This document shows, one piece after another, positions 22,243-33,700 of a stretch of DNA of 64,000 nt; position 1 is the stretch's first letter; each line of letters begins with the position of its first letter. Made by a program: the position numbers and the translations under genes. This stretch comes from Lathyrus oleraceus (Eukaryota > Streptophyta > Magnoliopsida > Fabales > Fabaceae). The DNA lies in assembly GCF_024323335.1 (NCBI RefSeq), contig NC_066584.1, forward strand, positions 427,204,319 through 427,268,318. The letters run 5' to 3'. The notes beneath the pieces were generated by a model. That model was not told the DNA's origin, did no database searches, and was given only the letters and a program-made list of their open reading frames with translations.

Positions 22243-22508
22243 TTATTCACTTTGTTCAAAACCCTTCTCCCATGCCAAAAGGAGAAGTGATGACATTGTT
22301 GGCAGCATTTAATACAATGATGTTTTCATTCAATTAATGCATTGTTAAACATTTGTTTTTCCATTTGTTTTCACTTTTTGCTTTTTGCATGAAATCAGTG
22401 ATCACAAAAAACCCATAAAAACAAGAATAAAAGCAAACATTTTTCATCTGCATAATGGGTTGCTTGTTTAAATTCTAAAGTTTTTCATTAACCAAAATCA
22501 TTATGCAG
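22243..22508 (+). other. Presumed pro-RT intron of E2
   Basis: A/T-rich 266-bp gap ending TTATGCAG|GTTGATC. Position and 3' end are shared with E1 (5773-6073). Splicing here would fuse protease to RT; the 5' splice site is not resolved and may lie inside the end of the protease frame. Confidence 0.65.
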
Positions 22509-25500
22509 GTTGATCTTAAAACCCATTGAACATAATGATCCAACGCCATCTCCCAATTTTGAATCCCCTGTATTCGAGGCAGAGGAAGATGATGTTGAAG
22601 GAGTTCCTGATGAAATTACCCGTCTCCTTGAGCACGAGAAGAAGATCATTCAGCCGCACCTTGAAGATTTGGAAACAGTCAACTTGGGGTCTGAGGATTG
22701 TGTTCGTATGGTGAAAATTGGGGCACTTCTTGAAGAATCTGTCAAGAAGGAGTTGATCAGTTTGCTACGAGAATATTCCGATATCTTCGCTTGGTCGTAT
22801 GAAGACATGCCGGGTCTAGATACAGATATTGTGCAACATTTCCTGCCTTTGAAGCCTGAGTGCGTGCCTGTGAAGCAGAAGCTCAGAAGAACTCATCCAG
22901 ATATGGCAGTGAAGATCAAAGAGGAAGTTCAGAAGCAAATTGATGCGGGGTTTCTGGTGACTTCTACATATCCTCAATGGGTGGCCAATATTGTGCCTGT
23001 TCCTAAGAAGGACGGAAAAGTCCGTATGTGCGTTGATTACAGAGATTTGAATAAGGCTAGTCCTAAAGATGATTTCCCTCTACCACACATTGATATGTTG
23101 GTAGACAATATAGCTAAATTCAAAGTCTTTTCCTTTATGGACGGATTTTCCGGATATAATCAAATCAAATTGGCACCCGAAGATATGGAGAAGACAACAT
23201 TCATCACACCTTGGGGAACATTCTGTTATCGAGTGATGCCCTTCGGTTTGAAGAACGCCGGAGCCACGTATCAACGAGCTATGACTACCTTGTTTCATGA
23301 TATGATGCACAAGGAGATAGAGGTCTATGTTGATGATATGATTGCTAAGTCCCGAACGGAAGTTGAACATATTGAGCATTTGTTGAAGCTTTTTCAGCGT
23401 CTGAGGAAGTTTAGACTTCGCTTGAATCCGAACAAATGTACATTTGGACTCCGTTCCGGCAAGTTGTTGGGTTTTGTTGTCAGCGAGAGAGTTATTGAAG
23501 TTGATCCTGCCAAGGTCAAAGCAATACAAGAGATGCCTGCACCCAAAACTGAGAAGCAAGTCCGAGGTTTTCTTGGCCGCTTGAACTATATTTCCAGATT
23601 TATATCCCACATGACTGCCACATGTGCGCCGATATTCAAGCTCCTTCGGAAAGATCAGTCTCATGATTGGACCGAGGATTTCTAGAAAGCTTTCGACAGT
23701 ATCAAATAATATCTGTCTGAACCTCCGATCTTATCTCCTCCTGTGAAAGGAAGACCTCTGATTATGTATCTGACTGTTCTTGAAGACTCGATGGGTTGTG
23801 TACTCGGTCAACAAGATGAATTAGGGAAGATAGAATCTGCTATATACTACCTCAGTAAGAAGTTTACTGATTGTGAGTCTCGGTACTCTATGCTTGAGAA
23901 GACGTGCTGTGCTTTGGCTTGGGCAGCTAAGCGTTTGCGCCAGTACATGATAAATCATACAACTTGGTTGATATCCAGAATGGATCCGATCAAGTATATT
24001 TTCGAGAAGCCTGCTTTAACTGGGAGGATTGCCCGTTGGCAGATGTTGTTATCTGAGTATGATATCGAGTATCGAGCTCAGAAAGCTATCAAAGGTAGTA
24101 TCTTGGCTGACCATTTAGCGCACCAGCCGATTGAAGATCATCAGTCTGTTCAGTACGACTTCCCTGATGAGGAGATTCTGTATTTGAAAATGAAAGATTG
24201 TGATGAGCCTACACTTGATGAAGGTCCGAAACCTGGTTCCAGATGGACGATGGTGTTTGATGGCACTGTAAATCAGTACGGAAATGGTATTGGGGCAGTA
24301 ATCATTACTCCTCATGGCACGCATATTTTGCTTACAGCAAGGCTAACTTTCAAATGCACGAATAATATGGCTGAGTATGAGGCCTGTACTATGGGACTAG
24401 AAGAATGCATTGATTTGAGAATCAAGCATCTTGGTGTGTATGGTGATTCGGCCCTAGTTGTTAATCAGATCAAGGGTGAATGGGAGACGAATCAGCCAAG
24501 TCTCATTCCGTACAGAGATTATGTGAGAAGGATTTCAACGTTCTTTACAGAAGTTGACTTTCATCACATTCCTCGAGAGGATAATCGGATGGCAGATGCT
24601 CTTGCTACGCTTGCCTCAATGATTGTTGTCAAGTATTGGAATGAAGTTCCCAATATTGCCGTGATGCGCTTGGATAGACCAGCTCACGTATTTGCAGTAG
24701 AAGAAGTACATGATGACAAGCCTTGGTATTTTGATATCAAGAATTTCCTCCAGAACCAGGTCTACCCGCCCGGGGCATCTGTGAAAGATAGGAAAACTTT
24801 GAGAAGGTTGTCAGGCAGTTTCTACCTCAGCGGTGAAGTGCTGTATAAAAGAAATTTCGACATGGTTTTGCTCAGATGCGTGGATAGACACGAAGCAAAC
24901 CTGTTGATGACTGAGGTCCATGAGGGTTCATTTGGTACTCATTCCAATGGACATGCCATGGCTAGAAAGATGTTGAGAGCAGGCTACTATTGGCTGACAA
25001 TGGAGTCTGACTGCTGCAAATAGGTGAAAAAATGCCACAAGTGTCAGATTTACGCGGATAAGATTCATATTCCTCCGACACTTCTGAATGTGGTTTCATC
25101 ACCATGGACTTTCTCTATGTGGGGCATCGACATGATTGGCATGATTGAACCGAAAGCGTCCAATGGGCACAGGTTTATTCTCGTAGCAATTGACTACTTC
25201 ACCAAATGGGTTGAAGCCGCTTCATATGCGAATGTGACCAGACAAGTGGTTGTGAAGTTTATCAAGAACCAGCTGATTTGCCATTATGGTGTGCCAGATA
25301 AGATCATTACTGATAATGGATCTAATATGAATAACAAGATGATGGATGAGTTGTGCGCTGAATTCAAGATTGCACACCATAATTCCTCTCCCTACAGACC
25401 CAAGATGAATGGGGCTGTTGAAGCTGCTAACAAGAGTATCAAGAAGATTATCCAGAAGATGACCGTTACGTATAAAGATTGGCATGAGATGCTGCCATTT

Positions 25501-25971
25501 GCTTTGCATGGGTATCGTACACCTGTCCGCACTTCAACAGGGGCAACCCCTTTCTCTCTTGTTTACGGCATGGAGGCTGTTCTCCCAGTAGAGGTGGAGA
25601 TCCCATCAATGAGAGTCTTGATGGAAGCCAAGTTGACTGATGCTGAATGGATTCAGAGTCGTTATGACCAACTGAATTTGATTGAAGAGAAGCGATTGAC
25701 TACCATGTGCCATGGTCAGTGATATCAGCAGAGAATGAAGAAAGCATTCGATAAGAAGGTCAAGCCTCGTGTGTTCCGAGAAGGTGATCTCGTGCTCAAG
25801 AAAGTCTTGTCTTTCGTGCCCGATTCCAGGGGCAAGTGGACTCCAAACTATGAGGGTCCATATGTTGTTAAGAGAGCCTTTTCAGGCGGTGCTTTGATGC
25901 TTACAACAATGGATGGGGAGGATTTCACTCGTCCTGTAAATTCAGATGCAGTCAAGAAATACTTTGCCTAA
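22509..25971 (+). pseudogene. E2 Pol: RT, RNase H, second RNase H, integrase, with four nonsense codons
   Basis: One reading frame throughout, ending KKYFA. RT (about residues 75-300 from 22510) has YVDDMIAKS. First RNase H (RPLIMYLTVLEDSMG to ADHLAHQP) is followed by the extra archaeal-type RNase H (MVFDGTVNQYGNGIG, NNMAEYEACTMGLEEC, GDSALVVNQIKGEW). Integrase has the zinc finger (HSNGHAMARKM to KKCHKCQ) and D,D-E core (GIDMIG, ITDNGSNMN, AVEAANK). Stops lie at 23683-23685, 23707-23709, 25021-25023 (inside the zinc finger, between CCK and KKC) and 25720-25722. No frameshift is seen. It retains more domain order than coding ability. Confidence 0.92.
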
Positions 25972-26665
25972 AAAAAGTATATGCAAATGAAAAACAGAAT
26001 AGCTCGCTAAGTTGAAAACCCGAAGGGGCGGCTTAGGCAAAAATGAGCGTCTCGGTGGAGAACCCGCAAAGGTAATCCAGGCAAATATTAGAGACTTGAA
26101 AAAAGGATATTTGCATCCCGCTAGATTGAGTACCTCACCCTGGGGCAATTTAGGCAAAAATTAGGGATTTGGCAAGTAACTGCATCCTGACAAGACTTTC
26201 TGTTTCGCAGCTGTCTGTTTGTCAGAGATTCTCGATTCGTCATCGACTGAAGCTTCGCATACATCGAGATTCAAATTGGTAGAGAAAGGATCATTATGTT
26301 CAATGTAGCCCTCTTCCAATATATATCACTGATTTCAAATTTGTACAGATCTATGGAGTCTTGCCATTTGCAGGCTACCATTCCATCAAATCAATTTGGG
26401 CTTTCTATCCAATTATTTGCATTCTTATTTGTTTCAATTCAACAAATGTTTTGCATGTTTTAATCGATAAAATGTCATTGTTTTAAACAAATAAATTTTT
26501 CAAAAATCGTTGTTTTAAACAAAGTGGATATTCACAATGGTGAAAGGATACTCAAGAATGTCTCAGTGCTCTCCCGAGGGTGGCATGATTTCCAACAGGT
26601 AAGACATTTGTTCATATTCCTGGTTTGGTTGTATCCTCTTTCTCCCACTTTGTTGTTGGGGTTGC

Positions 26666-27112
26666 TCCCCAAGCAGAGTTGTTGGTGGGGTTGTTCCCCA
26701 GTGTAGTCGCAAGCAGAGATGTTGTTGAAGACTTCGTTTTCTTCTCCAGCAGTAGTCTCTCCCCAGTGCAGTCGCCAGCGAAGTTGTTGTTTCTCTCCTC
26801 AGCATGGTTGCTTTCCATTTTTCCCAGCTTAGTCTGCAGAATGGTTGTTGTGGCAGTTTTTGCCTGTTGAAAACTCTCTCAATCCCCAGTAGGGTCGGTT
26901 GGTGGCTCTAGCATCCCAAAGATTGGAGTGGTTTCCTGATTTGCTTGTGATCCCAGTAGAGTGGCTTATGGCAGATTCTACTTGTGCGTCCGTCGGATGT
27001 ATGTTCTCCCCGAGTAGAATGGCGTGTTGCAGAATCTACTTGTGTGGTGCTTTCTCCTTCAGTGGTTTGTTCCCTAGAAGGATAGCTGACAGCTTTCCCC
27101 AGTAGAGTTGCT
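26666..27112 (+). repeat. Cluster of tRNA-Arg-3'-end-like motifs in E2 3' UTR
   Basis: Compared with TCCCCAGCAGAGTCGCCA, the complement of this element's primer site: 26666 reads TCCCCAAGCAGAGTTG (one insertion, one change), 26695 TCCCCAGTGTAGTCGCAA (14/18), 26760 TCCCCAGTGCAGTCGCCA (15/18), 27096 TCCCCAGTAGAGTTGCT (14/17, all C-to-T). Weaker relatives continue to about 30,570. Confidence 0.6.
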
Positions 27113-27959
27113 TGTGCAGTTAGATTCTACTTGGATGATTCTCCTGCAGTGGGTTTGTTCCCCGGAGTTGTTTGGAGTTGCTTTTGCGGTAGTTCTTGTT
27201 TGCGCCGTGAACTTTTGTTTCTCAGTTGATACTGGGATCCCCTGCAGAATCTCGAGATTCTCTCGTTCCCCTACAGATTGGTCTTGGTGGTTGTTTGCCT
27301 GTTGTGACTTTCTGTACCCTGGTTGGGTTGGTTATGGATCCATCACTCAGAGATTCTGTGATATCTCTTGTTTTGCCTCCCCGCAGATCTTTGCTTTTTA
27401 GCATGTGGATCTCAGCAGATTGGCTTTCCAGTTGGTTTTCCCCTGGAAGTATAGTACCGGGCGTGTGATTCCTGGGTCTGTTGTGTTAGATATGTCTGTT
27501 TTGTCAACATTCATCAAACATAAATTACGCATATTCATGCATATTCATAAAACATTCAGATATTCATATTGCATTTTTTGCCATATATCTCTTGTTTGTT
27601 GTTCTCCTGCTATGGGTGATACAGATCTCTTTATAGATCTCCTTAAGCAGATGTCGGGTGTTTAATCTCTCCATATAGAGTCAGCCCCATAAGCAGAAAG
27701 TGTTTGTCTTTCCTTCTGCAGTTCCCCACTGAGATATGTCCTCGTGGATGACGGTTGCTTCCGTTTCCTCCCAACACATAGGTTGGGATGGATGTTCCTA
27801 TTGAGTTATATCCTCATAGGACGTGTTTTGATTTAGTCTGTCTTTTCGGATCGATCCCGAATTGGCGTTTTGTCAACTGTTCTTGTACTTCCCTGTGGAA
27901 TAAATGAATGAATTGCCCAATAACTGGCAATAATTCTTTTTATCCCCAACGGAGTTTTT

Positions 27960-28680
27960 TGGGCCTCTACCCGGTAACCGGTAGTTGTAAGTCCTATGTT
28001 TCTTGCTTCTTGATGGAATTTGTGGTTATATACCTTTTACTCCTCGGCAAGAGTGTTGGTTTTCTACCCAGTAGTCGGTAGTCGTAAATCCTGTTTGCCT
28101 GCTCTCCAGCGCAGTTTGGTGGTTAGTTATAAACCCTATTATTGTTTTCCGTGCGGATTTGTGATTTTTCCCATCCCCACGTGGAGTTGTTGGTTTTCTA
28201 CCCAGTATTCGGTAGATGTAAACCCTAATTCGTGGGTATCCCCACCAGAGTATGGCTACTACCCTGTATTCGGTAGTTTGTAAGTCCTATCTCTTTTCCC
28301 CTAGCAGAGGTAACCTTTGTGGTTCGTTCTGGTTGATGGTGGATTTTGTGCTGTTGTGGTTTTATCCCCAACAGAGTTGGTGCCCCCTGTGGAATAAGTT
28401 GAATAAGTGCTCATTATTTGGCCTTCATTCACCCTGTCCCCAGTGGAGTCTGTGGTCTTCTACCCCGTATTCGGTAGTTGTAAATCCCATGTTTTGGGTT
28501 TTTTCCCCCATCGGAGTTTTGTACCTTGTGGTACAGTTGGATAATTGTCGGATGCTTGCAATTTTATCCCAGCTGAGTTTTTGGTTTTCTACCCAGTAGT
28601 CGGTATTGTTAAACCTCTTGTTTCCTCAGCCAGATTTTTGGTATTCTACCCCGTATTCGGTAGTCGTAAACCCTAATTTT
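27960..28680 (+). repeat. Seven-copy dispersed motif CTACCC-GGTAG-TTGTAAA in E2 3' UTR
   Basis: Copies near 27970, 28061, 28191, 28255, 28451, 28581 and 28640 share GGTTTTCTACCC, a short A/G/T spacer, CGGTAGTTGTAAACC. CTACC/GGTAG can pair as a small stem. E1 copy B has only two (about 40734 and 40832). Confidence 0.75.
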
Positions 28681-29159
28681 TCTCCTCTTGCAGAGTTAAC
28701 CTTGTTGTTCATCCTAACCGATGACGGTTACTCTTTGTGGTTATCATCATTCGTTGTTCGATGTTGATATTACCTCTTTGCTTGTGGATAGTTGCCGGTT
28801 GCTAGCAATTGTATCCCCAGCAAGTTGTCTTCTGGATAATTGCCGTATGCTTGCAATTCTATCCTTTGAAGTCGCCAGTGGGTCCTTTCACCGTTTGCTA
28901 GTGATTTGTTCCCCGGATTATTGATTGATTCTCAATATACCCCCAGCTAGTCTTTGTGGATAATTGCTGTTTATGCAATTCATCCCCGGATCATTGATTT
29001 TTGTACCAATGCATCCTCGGCAGATCGCCTTTCATTTACCCGTTTGCTTGGTAATGATTGTTGCTCCCTTTTGATTGGCCATCATTATATACCTAGTTTT
29101 GGTATCCCGATGCCTTTCTTTTCAGTCGATTTATCCTTTGTTAACCCAGTAACCGGTTG

Positions 29160-29960
29160 TGGATAATCTTCCATGTGAGTATGTTATCCACGTTCTGACG
29201 GTATTGGATAATATATCTCATGCACTCTTCAGTTGAAACCTTTTATGTTTCCCTTGTTGAGTAAGATTCGTTATTTCCCTTTTGCGGAGTCGAATGTTTG
29301 CTGTTTCGGATAATTGTCGGATGCTTGCAATTTATCCTTTGAGTTGTCTTTCGTTTACCCGGATGCTTGGTATCGATTGTCTCTCTTTTTGGTTAGTCAC
29401 CTATTATATGCCCTAACCGGTATCTCTGGTGTATTTTCCTTTCGAGTATATTATTCACGGTCTGCCGGTAATGAATAATATGTCTCTTGCGCTCTTTGGT
29501 TGGAATCCTTTGTTGATTTTCCCCCAGTGGAGTAAGATTCGTATTCTTTGGAGAATCGAATATCCATCCTTTAACCAGTTTGTGTTTTGGATGATGAGTG
29601 TCTTGGCATATATACCAATTCACGTTTTCGGTAGATCACCTATTATATGCCCTAACCGGTATACTTGGTGTTTCTTACCATGCGAGTGTATTATCTACGT
29701 TCTGACGGTAATAGATAATATATCTCATGCGAGTATTCTATCCACGTTCTGACGGTAATGGATATTATATCTCATGCACTCTTTGGGTTTGTGTCCCCAG
29801 TTGAGTAAGATTCGTCTTCCCTTCGTGGATTCGAATGTCCATCCTGTAAGTCGATTTGCTTTTTCAAGCCCTCCTTTCGGATGATGAGTGTTTTGGCATA
29901 TATACCAATTCATGCTTTGGTCGGTCACCTATTATATACCTCGCTATCCCTGGTGTTCCT
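29160..29960 (+). repeat. ~240-260-bp higher-order repeats in E2 3' UTR
   Basis: The block containing CACGTTCTGACGGTAATGGATAA-TATATCTCATGC-CTCTT, then GAGTAAGATTCG and CACCTATTATATGCCCTAACC recurs with starts near 29186, 29447 and 29687, plus a short 52-bp local duplication at 29739. One such block is present in E1 copy B (41123-41360). Confidence 0.75.
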
Positions 29961-30711
29961 CCCTTTCTGCTCCCTATTATGACCTTGGTCCCCTGTGGAG
30001 TCAGATTTTCCTGAGTTGATGTACCTTTTTCAGGTCTTTCTCAGATGTTTGGTTGATTGATATCTTTCACCCTTATACCGGTCTTAGATATTCATTCTTC
30101 CTGAGCTTGTTACCCTTATACCGGTGACACCTCATATCCTTGTTGCTTTCCCCGTGAGAGTCTCTTTGTTAGACATTCTCCAGTGGAGTTTCCTGTTGTG
30201 ATTTTTACCCTTTGCTGTATTGGCGTTTTCCCCGATATATGCAATTTCCCCGGCAGGGAGATTCTTTGTGGATCTTTTCCTGGTCCAAGTCCGGATCTTT
30301 ATCCGAAGTATCCTCGTGGATAGTTTGAGTCAGCTTGTGTCTTTCCAATGGATGTGTTATCCTTTGGAATCTGTCCGATCCCTAGTGTGAGTCCTTTACT
30401 TCCCCAGTAAAGCCTCCAGTCTGTTTTCGGTTTTCCCCAAATCAGAGTCGTGTCCTGCTCACGCATTCTTTTCCTGTTATCCCTAATAAGAGTCCTATTA
30501 GAGTCTCTGTTCCTGGTGAGTGTATTACTCCGATGGGTCGTCTTTTCTTCTGTGTGAACCATATCCCCACAGAGTTTGTGTCTTTTACATGCATACATTC
30601 GCATCATGAGGTCTCTTAGGGACCAAAATTTGTCTCATTACTGTTATTTAAGCCCATTCTACCGCGTCGAGACGAAGATTTCTAAACTTCACTTCTCCGG
30701 CTAGACTGACC

Positions 30712-30726
30712 TTAAATAGGGGCATC
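30712..30726 (+). promoter_or_regulatory. Polypurine tract of E2
   Basis: AAATAGGGGCATC lies immediately before TGTAAGACCCC. The E1 equivalent (42036-42049) reads AAATAAGGGCATC. This is the plus-strand priming site. Confidence 0.8.
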
Positions 30727-33700
30727 TGTAAGACCCCAATTTTGTCCCTAAGATCCCTCATGGCATCATATCATATCATATCATTGCCTCAAGGATCATT
30801 GTGCACCTTGCCTCCCTCTTTGTGGGTGGGTTATATTTTGAGTGTGGTTCTTGATCACCAAGCATGTTTAGCATTGGTATATCATTGCTTTTCATTTGTT
30901 TAGTAACCCAAAAGTACAAAAATATTGTCATCTAACCTTGTTACTTGCAGATGAAGCAATTAGGTCAAGACAGTCAAAGTCAGTCATTGAGCCATAGATG
31001 GTGGCCATTCTGAAGAATTTGGGCACCATGATCATTCATAAGAAGTTCATATGAGTTGTGACATCATTTTATCAAGATCTCAAGTGGTAGAGGCTTGAAA
31101 TTCATCAAAGCATGGCTCAGTCAACCAAAACCCTAGCAAAGTCAACTGTGGTCAACTGTGCATTTAATCAGGGATTTGATGATGGGAAATGGTTTGAGAG
31201 GTCTCATTCATGACCATACAAGCCTCATATAACATGTCAAACATCAACATTGAGGAATTTGAGGTCAGACAAAATTTTTCCAAAAATAGCAAGTGACCTG
31301 TAATTTCAAACTGCCAAAAATGGAAAGGTCTTCTCCTCAACTTTACATCATCAAGCAAGCTTCAAATCAAATTTTGTCCAACATTAAAGTTGAATATCTT
31401 GCTCTTACCTTTCCAAAAAGTCCAAGAACATCCATTTCTCATGTGTGGTTGGCAAGTTATGATCAAATCATTGTCAAGAATTTTTGAACTTCAACAAGGC
31501 ATAACTTTTGCATCAAAAGGCCAATTCATGTGATTCTTTTTTGAGCAAATTCCTTTTGACATGAGCTATAATAATCCATCATCATATTTCATCAAAAATC
31601 ATCACATAAAAAGTGCATTTTTCAAGTGAATCAATTTGAATTTTGGTGGGAAAAAAGGTGATTTTGAAAAGTACACATAATTTTCATGCCAAATCAATTG
31701 CCATTGCCTCAAAACAGAAATTTGGATTTGCTGCAAGTGGAATTTCACTGTTCCATTGGTTATATTTGGATAAGGGCATTTTGGCATTTTTGCATAAAGC
31801 TTCATTTCACTAATCCAATCCATTTGGCCTAATCATGTTTAACAATGCTGATTAACAAGGGGTATTTAAACCTAATCATAATAGAAAATCAAATGAACAA
31901 TCATAATCTTAGATCCAAATTGAAAATCTCTCAAATTCTCTCAAACTCTCTCAAACTTTTTTTCAACTTTTCCATCGAAATTCTTGATTCTTTTTGCTTT
32001 TGCTTGTGTTGATCATCATCTACAGGTGTTGTTGGAGATCTGTTGAAGAAGAATCGTGGAAAATTCTTGAAGATTGCAATTGTTGAAGCTTGAGCATGTT
32101 CATGGCATTTTGAGATTTCTTCGAGTTTAAGCACTGTTGAGCTGAAGCCTTGCTTTCATTCATCTTCTGCATCATCATAGATCATCTGTTTTTACCATTG
32201 GAGCCTTGAAACGCACGAATTAAGATCTGCATCATCAAAGAGGTAAGAATTCGAAATCTCCAATTCTTGCAATTCTCATGTGGCTTTGGTAGATCTTTTG
32301 TTGTAGATCATGATGAACTTTGAATCGTGCATTTTCGTTGAATATTAAGGAAGATATCTGGATTTAAAGTTTGGTTGTTAGAACTTCTTTTGATCGATCC
32401 TTTTGATAGGAGTAAATTTAGATGAAATCAATGCCATATTAGTGTTGTACATGGTGAGAGGATTCGATCCATATAAGTTTTATTGATTTCTGTGATGAAA
32501 AGTTCTTGAGCATGATGAACAGCATGAAGATGATGATGAATGTTTGAGTTTCGTTTCCAGAACATGTTTCAATCCGCCTGGCTGTGAATTTGCATGAAAT
32601 CCGTGTTTGTGTGCCATGTAGCCAGTTACCGCGTGACACCTCACTTAATGAAACGCAGCGTTTCATTAAGTGAGCGCCATATTTACAAAAATGCCCTTCG
32701 TTCATTTAAATCCATTTTATTTTCCAAATTTTATTTCATTTCATGATCAATCTTCAAAAAATCATAAGTCATTCATCCTTACTCCAAATTGAGTGGAAAT
32801 TTTTGCATTGATCTCCATTTTTCCTCTAGTTTTTCACTAGCATGATAGCAAAAGTTGTGCACGGCCTGTTTTTGTTTTGGTCTATTGGTTTTGATCATGT
32901 ATGCTATTTGCCTATGCTTTACCATTTTGATTGTGAAATCATGATGCTTGATCCTATGGAGCTGAAATTTTACATGAATAATCTAGACTCATTCCTGGTC
33001 ATTTTGGTATATGGTTTGTGATTTTTGCTTTCCTGGATTGTGAGATATGACCTGATCTTTGGAGGTGTGACAATGTATGTCACACCATTTCTTGTTCATG
33101 TTCTTGATTTTATTTTCCATGCTTATTGAACTTCAATTGATCTGGATTTTTGCATGTTGATAATTATGGATGTTAAGTTTGCTTGTGATTTTTCCTGGGA
33201 TTTTTGAATGCATTTTTCTATTTGTTTGAGAATTTCTCCCTGTTTGACCAATTGTGAACCTTTTGTGAGTCATGATATCATATGATTTGTGAAATCCTTG
33301 GTGTTTATTGGATGGACCTAGAATTTGGCATGTGCATTATAGACATCTTGAAGGTTTCCATGGCTTTGATTTCATTCATTTATCATGTTTGGTTTCTGTT
33401 TTATGCTTACTTGAAGTTGATGCATGATCTAGTGCCTTGTATGAGCTTGTTTGAATATGCTTTGAGTTGTTGATTTTAATTGACTTGCTTCCCTTTATCC
33501 AAATGCCATGAAATTTGGTATGTTGCTCATTTAATGTGTTCTGTTTAAGCATGATTTTTCTGGGAATTTATTGAGCCCTTTTGGATTTGATATGCTTGTG
33601 TTCATTCTGTTTACATCATTGAGTTCCCAACTTGCCTATTTTGACATGATTTGCTTATGAAATGGAATTGGTGTATGATCTTGATATGAGACCAATTGGA

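Larger units (their letters stand above)
25972..30711 (+). other. E2 3' UTR: 4.7 kb of degenerate short repeats and hairpin modules, no gene
   Basis: The first 500 bp hold the conserved Ogre post-pol block (GTTGAAAACCCGAAGGGGCG). From about 26,560 onward the sequence is a mosaic of short motifs: CCCCAG-RGAGT boxes, CTACCC-GGTAGTTGTAAA units, GGATAATTG-CAATTATCC units and CACGTTCTGACGGTAATGGATAA units. All reading frames here (60-115 codons) are by-products of repeat structure. Tandem repeats in Ogre 3' UTRs are known; the E1 counterpart (39185-42030) has the same motifs in fewer copies. Confidence 0.85.

Noticed and set aside
22509..25971. Claim that E2 was already defective when it inserted because it is more broken than its host E1
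   Set aside because: The number of stops is small and compatible with chance decay over the LTR divergence seen; E1's gag is not visible for comparison.
26524..30607. Many plus and minus reading frames of 60-115 codons in the E2 3' UTR
   Set aside because: They overlap each other, follow the repeat modules, are rich in Cys/Ser/Trp/Phe from biased composition, and have no homology in the E1 counterpart beyond the repeats.
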